64,000 bases of DNA from Pseudomonadota bacterium (GTDB taxonomy: Bacteria; Pseudomonadota; Gammaproteobacteria; Steroidobacterales; Steroidobacteraceae), in NCBI GenBank assembly GCA_021792755.1, contig JAJYUA010000010.1:52844-116843 (forward strand). The letters run 5' to 3'. This document shows positions 1 to 8,565 of this stretch, piece after piece. Both the position numbers and the translations under genes were made by a program. How positions within the stretch are numbered: the first letter of the stretch is position 1; every line of letters begins with the position of its first letter. The notes below the pieces were generated by a model. It ran no database searches. It saw nothing but the letters and a program-made list of their open reading frames with translations, and had not been told where the DNA came from.

Positions 1-39
1 GGCGCACCGAGGAGGGCGGCGCCCCGCCGCTCACCTGAT

Positions 40-1431
40 ATGCCGACCGCGATCACGGCGGAACGTCACAGCATCGATTTCATCCCGCTCACCGAGCGCT
101 ACGGCGCGCCGCGGCGGCTGTTCACGCTCTGGTTCAGCGTCAATCTGCACATCCTGGGGGTGGCCCTCGGCGCCCTGAGCATCGCCGCCGGGCTGAGCCT
201 CGCTCAGGCGGTGGTCGCCCTCGCGCTCGGCAACGCCATCGGAACCGTCATCATGGCCGCGCACTCGGCGCAGGGACCGCAGCTCGGGATTCCCCAGATG
301 ATCCAGAGCCGGGCGCAGTTCGGCGTCCTCGGGGCCGCGCTGCCGTTGGTGGCCGTGATCGTGATGTATGTCCTCTACACCGCCGCGGACCTGCTGATCA
401 TGCAGGGCACCATGAGGTCGCTGTTCTCGCTCGGCAGCGACGGCTCGCTGCTGGTGATAGCCCTGGCGACGCTGGTCATCGCCTACATCGGCTATGAGCT
501 CATCCACCGCATCGGCAAGGTCATGACGATTCTGTCGGGCGGGCTGTTCGCCGCCGGCGCAGTGCTGTTGTACGCCGATCACCACGCCGGTGCGGCCGGC
601 GTCCACCCCGCGAACGCACCGCTCATCGCAACGGCCTTCTCGCTGACCATCACGCAGGCGGCAGCCTGGTCGTTCAGCTACGGGCCGTACGTGGCCGACT
701 ATTCCCGGTATCTTCCGCCGGACGTGTCCACGGCGAAGACCTTCTGGAGCACGGCGCTCGGTTGCTTTTTGGGCTCCACCCTGATCATGATCTTCGGAGC
801 GTATCTGGCATACAAGATCCCGGCACTCGGGGCCAATCCGGCCGAGGCGGTCGCCGGCCTGTTCGGGCCGGCCGCTCCCCTTGCCGAGGTGCTGCTGATA
901 CTGGCCATCGTATACGGCAACGTGATGAACGTTTACAGTGCATACATGTCGAGCTGCACCATCTTCTCCGGTTTCAACCGCATGAGTCGCGTCGGAAACG
1001 CGTTCAAGCTGCTCGTGATGTCCGCCATCATGGCCGCCGCCATCGTGGTGTCCATCGGCTCGCAGCACGACTTCCAGGGGTATTTCGCCAACATCCTGAG
1101 CGCGATGGTCTACATGCTGGTGCCGTGGAGCGCCATCAATCTCGCCGACTACTACCTGGTGCGCAAGGGCGTCTATGACATCGATGCGATGTACGACATC
1201 CACGGCATCTATGGAGCGTACCGCTGGCGCACTATCGCGGTGTTTCTGACCGGCATCGCGGCGCAGACGCCGTTCATGGACTTCAGCTTCTACCAGGGGT
1301 GGGTGACGCAGCGCATCGGTGCGGACATCGCCTGGGTGCCGGGGTTGCTGATTCCGGCGGTGCTGTACACGCTCGTGGAGCGCGGCAGGGTGCTGCAACC
1401 CTGCGTAGCGCGCCCGGGGTCCGCCGGCTAG
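40..1431 (+). CDS. NCS1-family nucleobase/cation symporter-like permease
   Basis: Predicted inner-membrane permease of 463 residues with about twelve hydrophobic segments. The N-terminal signature HSIDFIPLTERYG and the conserved stretch SAQGPQLGIPQMIQSR are typical of the NCS1 (cytosine/allantoin/hydantoin) family, as is the late segment INLADYYLVRKGVYDID. The gene lies 18 bp upstream of soxB on the same strand, so it may supply a substrate that ends in sarcosine oxidation. NCS1 members transport nucleobases, hydantoins and related compounds, so the actual substrate cannot be read from sequence. A paralogue sits at 25214-26674. The ATG has no strong ribosome binding site, and the real transcript may begin upstream of the window. 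Confidence 0.88.
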   Translation: MPTAITAERHSIDFIPLTERYGAPRRLFTLWFSVNLHILGVALGALSIAAGLSLAQAVVALALGNAIGTVIMAAHSAQGPQLGIPQMIQSRAQFGVLGAALPLVAVIVMYVLYTAADLLIMQGTMRSLFSLGSDGSLLVIALATLVIAYIGYELIHRIGKVMTILSGGLFAAGAVLLYADHHAGAAGVHPANAPLIATAFSLTITQAAAWSFSYGPYVADYSRYLPPDVSTAKTFWSTALGCFLGSTLIMIFGAYLAYKIPALGANPAEAVAGLFGPAAPLAEVLLILAIVYGNVMNVYSAYMSSCTIFSGFNRMSRVGNAFKLLVMSAIMAAAIVVSIGSQHDFQGYFANILSAMVYMLVPWSAINLADYYLVRKGVYDIDAMYDIHGIYGAYRWRTIAVFLTGIAAQTPFMDFSFYQGWVTQRIGADIAWVPGLLIPAVLYTLVERGRVLQPCVARPGSAG

Positions 1432-1449
1432 CGTTGCGGGCCCGGGCGA

Positions 1450-2706
1450 ATGTATCGTTACTCACTGTTGCGGCTCGCTCGGCACGCGCTCTCGGACCGG
1501 CCCTGGCCGCGCGCGTGGCGGCAGGCGAAGCCGCGAAGCCATTACGATGTCGTGATCATCGGCGGCGGCGGCCACGGCCTGGCCACCGCCTACTATCTGG
1601 CCGCCAATCACGGCATGGACCGGGTGGCCGTCGTGGAACGGGCGTACATCGGCGGCGGCAACGTCGGGCGCAATACGACGCTGGTGCGCTCGAACTACAT
1701 GATGAAGGGCAACACGGAGTTTTTCGAGTTCTCGCTGAAGTTGTGGGAGGGGCTGTCGCATGAGCTCAATTTCAACGTGATGCTCTCGCAAAGAGGGCAG
1801 ATCGTCCTCGCCCACTCCCCGGCGCAGATGGATGCGCTCGCCCGCCGGGGCAACATCATGCGCCTCAACGGAATCGATGCCGAACTGCTGGAGCGCGCAG
1901 AGCTGCGGCGCCTGCTTCCCTATCTCGATTACTCTGCGGCGGCGCGCTTTCCGATCCTCGGGGGGCTGCTGCAGGGCAGGGCGGGCACGGTTCGCCACGA
2001 TGCGGTCGCCTGGGGCTATGCCCGCGCCGCCGATTCCCTGGGAGTCGATATCGTGGAAGGCTGCGAGGTCACCGGATTTCTCCGCGACCGCAGCGGTGTG
2101 CACGGGGTCGAGACGACCCGGGGGAGAATCCTGGCCGATCGAGTCGCCGTCGCCGTCGCCGGTCACTCTTCGCAGGTCGCGGGGCTCGCGGGCCTCAGGC
2201 TTCCGATCGAGAGCCATCTGCTGCAGGCTTTCGTCACCGAGCCCGTCAAGCCGTTCGTGGACCACGTGATCTCCTTCGGGCCCGAGCTGTTCTACATCTG
2301 CCAGTCGGACAAGGGCGGTCTGGTGTTCGGAGGCCACATCGACGGATTCAACAGTTATACCCAGCGCGGCCAGTTCCCGAAGGTGCGGCAGGTGGCCGAG
2401 TGCGCCGTTGCGCTGATTCCGGGCATGTCGAGGTTGAAGCTGCTGCGCCACTGGGCGGGCATCCAGGATATGACGCCGGACGGAGGACCGTTCATCTGCC
2501 GCACGCCGATCAGACATCTGTATCTGAACGGCGGTTGGTGCTACCAGGGGTTCAAGGCCACTCCGGCGGTCGGCTGGTGCCTGGCCGCGACCATCGCTCG
2601 CGACGAGGAGCACCCGCTCGTACGCTGTTATGCGCTCGATCGGTTCGCGCGCGGCGGTGAGAGCCTCGACGAGTACGGCCACGGCCACCGGCCCTACAGG
2701 CATTGA
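1450..2706 (+). CDS. soxB: Sarcosine oxidase subunit beta
   Basis: Beta subunit of heterotetrameric sarcosine oxidase, which oxidatively demethylates sarcosine to glycine in the cytoplasm, giving H2O2 and 5,10-methylene-THF. The 418-residue protein has a DAO-type FAD fold. Its dinucleotide-binding motif VVIIGGGGHGLATAYYLA starts near residue 35, followed by GGNVGRNTT, and the segment TVRHDAVAWGYARAAD is typical of the family. The C-terminal DMTPDGGPFI and NGGWCYQGFKATPAVG motifs also fit. It is first in a tight soxB-soxD-soxA-soxG operon, 3 bp before soxD. Length matches the family. The start at 1450 is the only ATG close to the conserved N-terminus. Confidence 0.95.
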   Translation: MYRYSLLRLARHALSDRPWPRAWRQAKPRSHYDVVIIGGGGHGLATAYYLAANHGMDRVAVVERAYIGGGNVGRNTTLVRSNYMMKGNTEFFEFSLKLWEGLSHELNFNVMLSQRGQIVLAHSPAQMDALARRGNIMRLNGIDAELLERAELRRLLPYLDYSAAARFPILGGLLQGRAGTVRHDAVAWGYARAADSLGVDIVEGCEVTGFLRDRSGVHGVETTRGRILADRVAVAVAGHSSQVAGLAGLRLPIESHLLQAFVTEPVKPFVDHVISFGPELFYICQSDKGGLVFGGHIDGFNSYTQRGQFPKVRQVAECAVALIPGMSRLKLLRHWAGIQDMTPDGGPFICRTPIRHLYLNGGWCYQGFKATPAVGWCLAATIARDEEHPLVRCYALDRFARGGESLDEYGHGHRPYRH

Positions 2707-2709
2707 GCC

Positions 2710-3003
2710 ATGCTGAGAGTCCACTGTCCGCTGTGCGGGGAGCGCCCGTACACCGAGTTTCGCTACGGCGGGGACGCGAGCAGGGCCCGGCCGGCACTCG
2801 GCACGAGCAGCCTCGAAGCCTGGCACGACTATCTGTTCCTGTTCGACAATCCCAAGGGGCCGCACCGGGAATTCTGGCAGCACGAGCAAGGCTGTCGTCA
2901 ATGGCTGCTCGTGGTGCGCGATACCGCGACCAACGTCGTGCGCGAGGTGATCGTGGCGAGGAATGCGGGCCCGGGCGGCGGGCAAGGCCCGGGCAGCCGA
3001 TGA
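2710..3003 (+). CDS. soxD: Sarcosine oxidase subunit delta
   Basis: Small zinc-binding subunit (97 residues) of heterotetrameric sarcosine oxidase. The N-terminal HCPLCGERP motif places Cys6 and Cys9 as two zinc ligands, and His58 and Cys62 in HEQGCRQW supply the others expected in the family. The central YLFLFDNPKGPHREFW segment is diagnostic. It starts 3 bp after the soxB stop and its stop overlaps the soxA start in an ATGA arrangement, so the two are probably translationally coupled. Length is normal for SoxD. Confidence 0.95.
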   Translation: MLRVHCPLCGERPYTEFRYGGDASRARPALGTSSLEAWHDYLFLFDNPKGPHREFWQHEQGCRQWLLVVRDTATNVVREVIVARNAGPGGGQGPGSR

Positions 3004-5984
3004 TCGCGGGGCCGCGCAGGGTGCCGGTCGCCGGCCGCATCGATCCGCATCGGCCGCTGAGGTTTTCCCTGGACGGCAGAGCGTTCACGGGTTATCAGGG
3101 CGATACGCTGGCTTCGGCCCTGCTCGCCGGCGGGGCGAGGGTCATCGGCCGGAGCTTCAAATATCATCGGCCGCGCGGTTTTCTCGCGGCAGGCGTGGAC
3201 GAGCCGAACGGACTGTTCACCCTCGGGGAGGGCAATCGCACCGAGCCAAACGCGCAGGGAACCATGGTGCAGATCACTGAAGGACTGAGCGCGAGCTGTC
3301 AGAACGCCTGGCCGTCGGTGCGCTTCGACCTCGGCGCGGTCAATGCCTGGTTTGCGCCCGCCCTGCGGGCGGGCTTCTACTACAAGACTTTCATGGGACC
3401 GGCGCGGCGCTCGTGGATGACCTACGAGCGTCTCATCCGCAGGGCCGCGGGCCTCGGTGCAGCGAGCCACGAGCCGGACCCGGACCGCTATGAGACGCGC
3501 TACGCGTTCACCGACGTGCTGGTCATCGGCGCCGGTCCGGCCGGTCTCAGCGCCGCGCTCGCCGCCGGCAGCACCGGCGCACGCGTGATGCTCGCCGAGC
3601 AGGACGGATTGCTCGGCGGCACGCTGCTCGGTGATCCGGTGACGGGCGACACGGAAGTCTGGCGCACGCGGATCGAGGCGCAGCTGCGGTCGCTTGCCGG
3701 GCTGCAGATCCTGCAGCACACGAGCGCCGCGGGCATTTACGACGGCGGCACCGTGGTTCTGGTGACCCGGCGCGATCATTGCCGGCCGGACCCGAGCGCC
3801 GGCGAGGCGCTGCAGATCCTCACCACGGTGCGGGCGAAGGCGGTGGTCCATGCCACCGGGGCCGTCGAGAGGCCGCTCGTCTTCGCGGATAACGACAGGC
3901 CGGGAATCATGCTGGCTTCCGCCGCCCGCGCTTACCTCAACCGTTACGCGGTCGCCTGCGGCCGGCGCGCCGTCGTTCTGACCAACAACGACAGCGCGTA
4001 TGCGGCGGCATTCGACCTGCTGCCGCACATCGACAGCATGGTGGTGGCCGATGTGCGCCGTGCCATCCACCCATCGCTGGCGGCACAGGCGGCGTCACTC
4101 GGCATCGAGGTCCATACGAGCGCGGTGGTCGCGGGCGTGCGCGGCCGCGCGGCGGTCCGGGGTGTCGTTCTGTGCCTGGGCGAGGGCCGGCCGCGCTTTC
4201 GATCGATTGCGTGCGACTTGATATGCATGTCGGGCGGCTGGTCGCCGCTCGCCCACCTGAGTTGTCATGGCGGCATCAAGCCCCGTTACCGCAAAGACAG
4301 CGCAGCTTTTGTTCCGGGCGGCTATGCAGCGGGGCATTTCGGGGCCGGCGCGCTGACGGGGGCGTTTTCGCTGCAGACCGCGGTGCTGGAGGGCTGGGAG
4401 GCGGGAAACCTGGCCGCCGCCTTCGGCGGCTTCACCCGCGCGGCGGATGGCCTGCGACCTGTCCCTCCGGCGGCGGCTCCGTGGGAGTCGGCGAACCATC
4501 ACATCGAGCCGGTCTGGCAACTGCCGGGCGCGCGAGCCGGCAAGGCGTTCGTCGACTTCCAAAACGACGTGACCGTCCAGGATCTGCTGGTCGCGCACCA
4601 GGAAGGGTATGGCTCGGTCGAGCATCTGAAGCGCTACACCACGCTCGGCATGGGCACCGATCAAGGCAAGACGAGCAACATCAATGCGCTGGGAATCATG
4701 GCGGGTCTTCGGGGCATCGACCTCGAGGACGCCGGCACCACGACCTTTCGGCCGCCTTTCACTCCCGTGCGTGTCGGGGCATTAGCCGGCAGACACGTCG
4801 GCCGGCACTTCCGACCGCTGCGGCGCTCTCCTCTTCACGACTGGCATCTGGCACATGGGGCGCAAATGATCGAGGCCGGCCCCTGGCTGCGGCCCTGGTA
4901 TTACCTCTGGGCGGGCGATGCCGTGGAGCGGGCCTACATCGAGGAGATGCGCCTCGTGCGGCGCGCGGTCGGTCTCTCCGACGTCTCGACGCTCGGCAAG
5001 ATCGATGTCCAGGGTCCCGATGCGGCGCAATTTCTCGACCGCGTCTATGTGAACGGATTCGCGAGGCTTCCCGTGGGCAAAACCCGCTATGGAGTGATGC
5101 TGAGCGATGCCGGCACGATCTTCGACGACGGCACCACCACGCGGCTTGCGGACACCGGTTATTTCATGACGACGACCACGGCCGGCGCGGAGGAGGTGCT
5201 GTGCTGGCTGGAGTTCCTTCTGCAGACCGCCTGGCCCGATCTGCGGGTCCACGTGACGTCCGTGACGGACGAGTGGGCGGGCATGTCGGTCGCCGGTCCC
5301 AAGGCGCGCGCCGCGCTCGAGCGGGCCTTTCCAGGTGAGGATTTTTCGGACCCGGCCGTGCCGCACATGGGCTGTCGGGAACTGCTCGTGGAGCGAATAC
5401 CGATGCGGCTGATCCGCCTGAGCTTCTCCGGCGAGCTCGCCTACGAGCTGTACGTTCCGGCAGGCCATGCCCCGGCGGTGTGGGAGCACATGCTCTGCAG
5501 CGGTGAACCGCTCGGCATGCGGCCCTACGGGCTCGAAGCGCTCGCGGCGCTGCGCATCGAGAAGGGTCATATCGCCGGCTCGGAAGTCGATCCCCGCCTT
5601 TCCCTCGATGACCTGGGTCTTGGCCGGATGGCGAGGCTCGAGAAGCCCTTCGTCGGCCGGGAGTTGACCGCTCGAGCGGCGGGCGGCCCGAAGCGGCCGT
5701 CCCTGGTCGGCATCGAGTGCCTGGAGCCGGGCAAGCGCCTGCGCGGCGGGGCGATCCTGTTCGCGGCCGGGGAGCCGCTCAAGGGTCACGGCCGCGGCTA
5801 TGTCACCTCGGTCACCTGGTCGCCGACCCTGGAGAAGTTCATCGCGCTCGGCCTGTTTGCCGGTGGCCTGGATCACCTCGGCGAAGAGATCGTCTGCGCC
5901 TTTCCGCTCAAGGGTGAGCGGGTGAGGGCCCGGATCACATCTCCGGTATTTCTGGATCCGAAAGGCGAGCGTCTGCATGTTTGA
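3000..5984 (+). CDS. soxA: Sarcosine oxidase subunit alpha
   Basis: Large subunit (994 residues) of tetrameric sarcosine oxidase. Order of domains: an N-terminal 2Fe-2S-ferredoxin-like fold (about 15-105, FTGYQGDTLASALLAGG), an NAD/FAD-type Rossmann region with VLVIGAGPAGLSAA near residue 173, and a C-terminal aminomethyltransferase-like (GcvT) half that hands the methyl-derived carbon to tetrahydrofolate. The open frame extends upstream, but that part lies inside soxD. The ATG at 3000 overlaps the soxD stop and gives the expected family length. The last 8 bases overlap soxG. Confidence 0.95.
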   Translation: MIAGPRRVPVAGRIDPHRPLRFSLDGRAFTGYQGDTLASALLAGGARVIGRSFKYHRPRGFLAAGVDEPNGLFTLGEGNRTEPNAQGTMVQITEGLSASCQNAWPSVRFDLGAVNAWFAPALRAGFYYKTFMGPARRSWMTYERLIRRAAGLGAASHEPDPDRYETRYAFTDVLVIGAGPAGLSAALAAGSTGARVMLAEQDGLLGGTLLGDPVTGDTEVWRTRIEAQLRSLAGLQILQHTSAAGIYDGGTVVLVTRRDHCRPDPSAGEALQILTTVRAKAVVHATGAVERPLVFADNDRPGIMLASAARAYLNRYAVACGRRAVVLTNNDSAYAAAFDLLPHIDSMVVADVRRAIHPSLAAQAASLGIEVHTSAVVAGVRGRAAVRGVVLCLGEGRPRFRSIACDLICMSGGWSPLAHLSCHGGIKPRYRKDSAAFVPGGYAAGHFGAGALTGAFSLQTAVLEGWEAGNLAAAFGGFTRAADGLRPVPPAAAPWESANHHIEPVWQLPGARAGKAFVDFQNDVTVQDLLVAHQEGYGSVEHLKRYTTLGMGTDQGKTSNINALGIMAGLRGIDLEDAGTTTFRPPFTPVRVGALAGRHVGRHFRPLRRSPLHDWHLAHGAQMIEAGPWLRPWYYLWAGDAVERAYIEEMRLVRRAVGLSDVSTLGKIDVQGPDAAQFLDRVYVNGFARLPVGKTRYGVMLSDAGTIFDDGTTTRLADTGYFMTTTTAGAEEVLCWLEFLLQTAWPDLRVHVTSVTDEWAGMSVAGPKARAALERAFPGEDFSDPAVPHMGCRELLVERIPMRLIRLSFSGELAYELYVPAGHAPAVWEHMLCSGEPLGMRPYGLEALAALRIEKGHIAGSEVDPRLSLDDLGLGRMARLEKPFVGRELTARAAGGPKRPSLVGIECLEPGKRLRGGAILFAAGEPLKGHGRGYVTSVTWSPTLEKFIALGLFAGGLDHLGEEIVCAFPLKGERVRARITSPVFLDPKGERLHV

Positions 5985-6597
5985 GTGTCGCCCAGCCCTC
6001 GCCGGCCTGTTGCAGCCGCGACCCGCAAGCCCCGCGGCGAGCGCGCTCGTCGTTGGCGAAGAGTCCGGTTTTGCGCTTCTGCAGGTGTCCGCGTTCACCG
6101 GTAGCGAGGGCGAGCTCGAGCGAATCGCGCAGCACGTGCTCGGCGCGGAGCTGCCGCAGCGCGTGGGCGCACCGGGCGGCTGCGAGGATCGCCACATCTT
6201 CAAGGTCGGGCCCGGGCAGTTCTGGATCGTAGGGCCGCAAGATGCGCGGATCGCCTGCCTGCAGGACGCCGTGCCCCGGCAGATCGGCTCGACCGTGTCG
6301 CTGTCCCACGGCCGCACGCGGCTGTTCATCGACGGCGCATCGAGCCGCGCGGTGCTCTCGGGAGGCATCGCGCTCGATCTGCACCCCGAGGTATTTCGTC
6401 CCGGCGCCTACGCGCTCACCGACCTGCAGCACACTCCGGTGCTGCTGCATCGCGTCAGCCAACACCGGTACGAGCTGTACGTGCTCAGGACGTACGCCGT
6501 CTGGGTCTGGGAGTGGCTCACGGACGCCGCGCTGCCGTTCGGCTTCGCAGTCGCCGCGGCAGCTGCGCCGCAAGACCCGCCTGAAGTCCGGACATAG
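5977..6597 (+). CDS. soxG: Sarcosine oxidase subunit gamma
   Basis: Fourth subunit (206 residues) of heterotetrameric sarcosine oxidase, a GcvT-fold protein lacking catalytic residues that completes the complex. Family features include GPGQFWIVG in the middle and the C-terminal pattern ELYVLRTYAVWVWEWLTDAA. It starts inside the last codons of soxA. The extreme C-terminus runs into a 16-bp tandem duplication, the first copy of which provides the stop codon, so the tail may have been reshaped recently. Confidence 0.92.
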   Translation: MFECRPALAGLLQPRPASPAASALVVGEESGFALLQVSAFTGSEGELERIAQHVLGAELPQRVGAPGGCEDRHIFKVGPGQFWIVGPQDARIACLQDAVPRQIGSTVSLSHGRTRLFIDGASSRAVLSGGIALDLHPEVFRPGAYALTDLQHTPVLLHRVSQHRYELYVLRTYAVWVWEWLTDAALPFGFAVAAAAAPQDPPEVRT

Positions 6598-6614
6598 AGA
6601 AGTCCGGACATAGA
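6583..6614 (+). repeat. 16-bp tandem duplication at the soxG 3' end
   Basis: The unit GAAGTCCGGACATAGA occurs twice without a gap (6583-6598 and 6599-6614). The first copy holds the soxG stop codon. Each copy contains the palindrome GTCCGGAC, which also forms the core of the 14-bp palindrome at 10151-10164. Either a recent slippage product or a duplicated protein-binding site. Confidence 0.8.
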
Positions 6615-6663
6615 GGATGGCGGACGGGCGGCGCGCTCGGCCGCGCACAGGCGCGGCCGTGCC

Positions 6664-6703
6664 TTGACTTGCGCCGGCTCTCTGCTGTACATTCGTTCAA
6701 TAG
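6664..6703 (+). promoter_or_regulatory. Sigma70-type promoter with overlapping 22-bp operator-like element
   Basis: The -35 box TTGACT (6664-6669) is separated by 18 bp from a -10 box TACATT (6688-6693), upstream of the oxidoreductase gene at 6799. A 22-bp element at 6682-6703 overlaps the -10. It shares TGTAC, then T, GT and CAATAG at matching positions with the element over the 10.1-kb promoter (16 of 22 identical) and is related to the one at 17252-17273. It is likely the binding site of a local repressor. Confidence 0.65.
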
Positions 6704-6798
6704 CAACGAACCGGCGCTTCGGTCGTGACCGTGCCCGCGAGTGATGTCTTTGATTCCCGAGAGCCGCGCGCCGGGCAGGAGCTGGAGCATTTGCCGTC

Positions 6799-8424
6799 AT
6801 GAGCGCTGAAACGTGCGACGTTCTCATCATCGGGGGCGGTCACAACGGGCTGGTCTGTGCCGCGTACCTGGCCGGGGCGGGACTCGGGGTCACGGTGCTC
6901 GAGCGCCGTGAGGTGGTCGGCGGCGCGGCCGTGACCGAGGAGTTTTATCCCGGGTTCCGCAACTCCGTGGCCTCCTACACCGTCTCCCTTCTCAATCCGA
7001 AGGTCATCCGCGACCTGAATCTGCCGGCCTACGGCCTGCGCATCGTCGAGCGCAGGATGGCGAATTTCCTTCCCACCGCGGATGGGCGCTACCTGTGCAG
7101 CGGTGAAGGTCGGACCCGCAGCGAGGTCGCGAAATTCTCAGCGGCGGACGCCGGACGGCTGGACGCCTACGGCGCACGGCTGGAAGCGATTGCGGACGTG
7201 TTGCGCAGCCTGGTGCTCGAGACGCCGCCGAACGTGGTGCAGGGCGGCTGGTCAGAGGCGCTGCCGGAGCTGTTGCGCGCCAGGCGTGTCGGCTCGCGGA
7301 TCAGCAAGCTCGATATGAGTCTGCGCCGCGAACTGCTTAGGCTGTTCGCCACTTCCGCGGGCGAGTATCTCGATGGCTGGTTCGAGAGCGACCCGATCAA
7401 GGCGGTGTACGGTTTCGACGGCATCGTCGGCAATTACGCGAGTCCCTATTCGCCGGGCTCGGCGTACGTGCTGTTGCACCATTGCTTCGGCGAGGTGAAC
7501 GGCAAGAAGGGTGCGTGGGGCCATGCCATCGGCGGCATGGGCGCGATCACGCAGGCGATGGCAAAGTCGGCCGCGGCTCGCGGCGCGGTCATCCGGGTGG
7601 GCTGCGGCGTGCGCCAGGTTCTCATCGAGCGCGGCCGCGCCGTGGGGGCGGTCACGCAAGCGGGGGAGACGATTCGCGCCTCGGCGGTCGTGTCCAATTT
7701 GAATCCGAAGCTGCTTTATCTGCAGCTCATCGATGCCGCGGAGCTACCGCGGGATTTTCTCGAGCGCATCGCGCAGTGGCGCTGCGGCTCGGGCACGTTT
7801 CGCATGAACGTGGCGCTCTCGGAGCTGCCGGACTTCACGTGTCTGCCGGGCAGGACGGTCGCCGATCATCACACCGGCGGTATCATTCTGGCTCCCACCC
7901 TGGGCTACATGGAACAGGCCTATTTCGATGCCCGCACCTACGGATGGTCCCGGCAGCCGATCGTCGAGCTGCTCATTCCCTCCACGCTCGACGACAGCCT
8001 CGCTCCGCCCGGCAAGCACGTGGCGAGCCTTTTCTGCCAGCACGTCGCCCCGCAGCTTCCCAACGGGGAATCCTGGGATGCGCACCGGGAGACCGTGGCG
8101 GATCTGATGATCGACACGGTCAACCGCCATGCGCCGAACTTCAAGGCCGCGGTGCTCGGCCGCCAGATCATGAGCCCGCTCGACCTGGAGCGCACCTTCG
8201 GCCTGATCGGCGGGGACATCCTGCACGGGGCGTTGCAGCTCGATCAGATGTTTTCCGCCCGGCCGATGCTCGGGCACGGCAACTATCGCGGGCCGCTGCC
8301 CGGCCTGTACATGTGTGGGGCCGGCACGCATCCCGGCGGGGGCGTGACCGGCGCTCCGGGACACAACGCGGCGCGGGAGATCATCGCGGACTTTCGCAGG
8401 CGCCGCCTGCGCCGGGCGGGCTGA
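6799..8424 (+). CDS. FAD-dependent phytoene desaturase-like oxidoreductase
   Basis: A 541-residue flavin amine-oxidase/phytoene-desaturase-like protein (CrtI/PYROXD2 type). It opens with the FAD-binding motif VLIIGGGHNGLVCAAYLA and the second-strand LERREVVGGAAVTEE, and closes with the family FAD-contact segment GLYMCGAGTHPGGGVTGAPG. No carotenoid genes are nearby, so a carotenoid role is unlikely. Its position after sox genes, and a promoter element shared with the first MttB gene and the first TMADH-like gene, suggest oxidation of an amine or betaine-derived intermediate. The substrate is unknown. The ATG at 6799 directly precedes the Rossmann motif. Confidence 0.85.
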   Translation: MSAETCDVLIIGGGHNGLVCAAYLAGAGLGVTVLERREVVGGAAVTEEFYPGFRNSVASYTVSLLNPKVIRDLNLPAYGLRIVERRMANFLPTADGRYLCSGEGRTRSEVAKFSAADAGRLDAYGARLEAIADVLRSLVLETPPNVVQGGWSEALPELLRARRVGSRISKLDMSLRRELLRLFATSAGEYLDGWFESDPIKAVYGFDGIVGNYASPYSPGSAYVLLHHCFGEVNGKKGAWGHAIGGMGAITQAMAKSAAARGAVIRVGCGVRQVLIERGRAVGAVTQAGETIRASAVVSNLNPKLLYLQLIDAAELPRDFLERIAQWRCGSGTFRMNVALSELPDFTCLPGRTVADHHTGGIILAPTLGYMEQAYFDARTYGWSRQPIVELLIPSTLDDSLAPPGKHVASLFCQHVAPQLPNGESWDAHRETVADLMIDTVNRHAPNFKAAVLGRQIMSPLDLERTFGLIGGDILHGALQLDQMFSARPMLGHGNYRGPLPGLYMCGAGTHPGGGVTGAPGHNAAREIIADFRRRRLRRAG

Positions 8425-8463
8425 TTGCCTCGGCGTGTGTTCATGGGCGTGCGCCGGGCTTCA

Positions 8464-8480
8464 GGCGGCGCGGTGCCGCC
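8464..8480. terminator. Weak hairpin between convergent genes
   Basis: GGCGGC and GCCGCC arms flank a 5-base loop in the 141-bp gap between the convergent oxidoreductase and methyltransferase genes. There is no T-run, so intrinsic termination is uncertain. Confidence 0.25.
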
Positions 8481-8565
8481 GGCGGCGATCAGGCTCTTGG
8501 CGGTCTCGACCGCGATCGCCGCATCGCGGCAGTAGGCGCCCGGCCCGCGCACGGCCTTGCGGAAA

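Noticed and set aside
31..1398. A 455-codon minus-strand frame
   Set aside because: Antisense to the NCS1 permease; composition is typical of shadow frames.
8283..8552. Minus-strand frame with GAYCRDAAIAVETAKSLIAAGG just past MttB paralogue 1
   Set aside because: Looks faintly protein-like but overlaps the oxidoreductase end and has no start signal or family; kept as unassigned.
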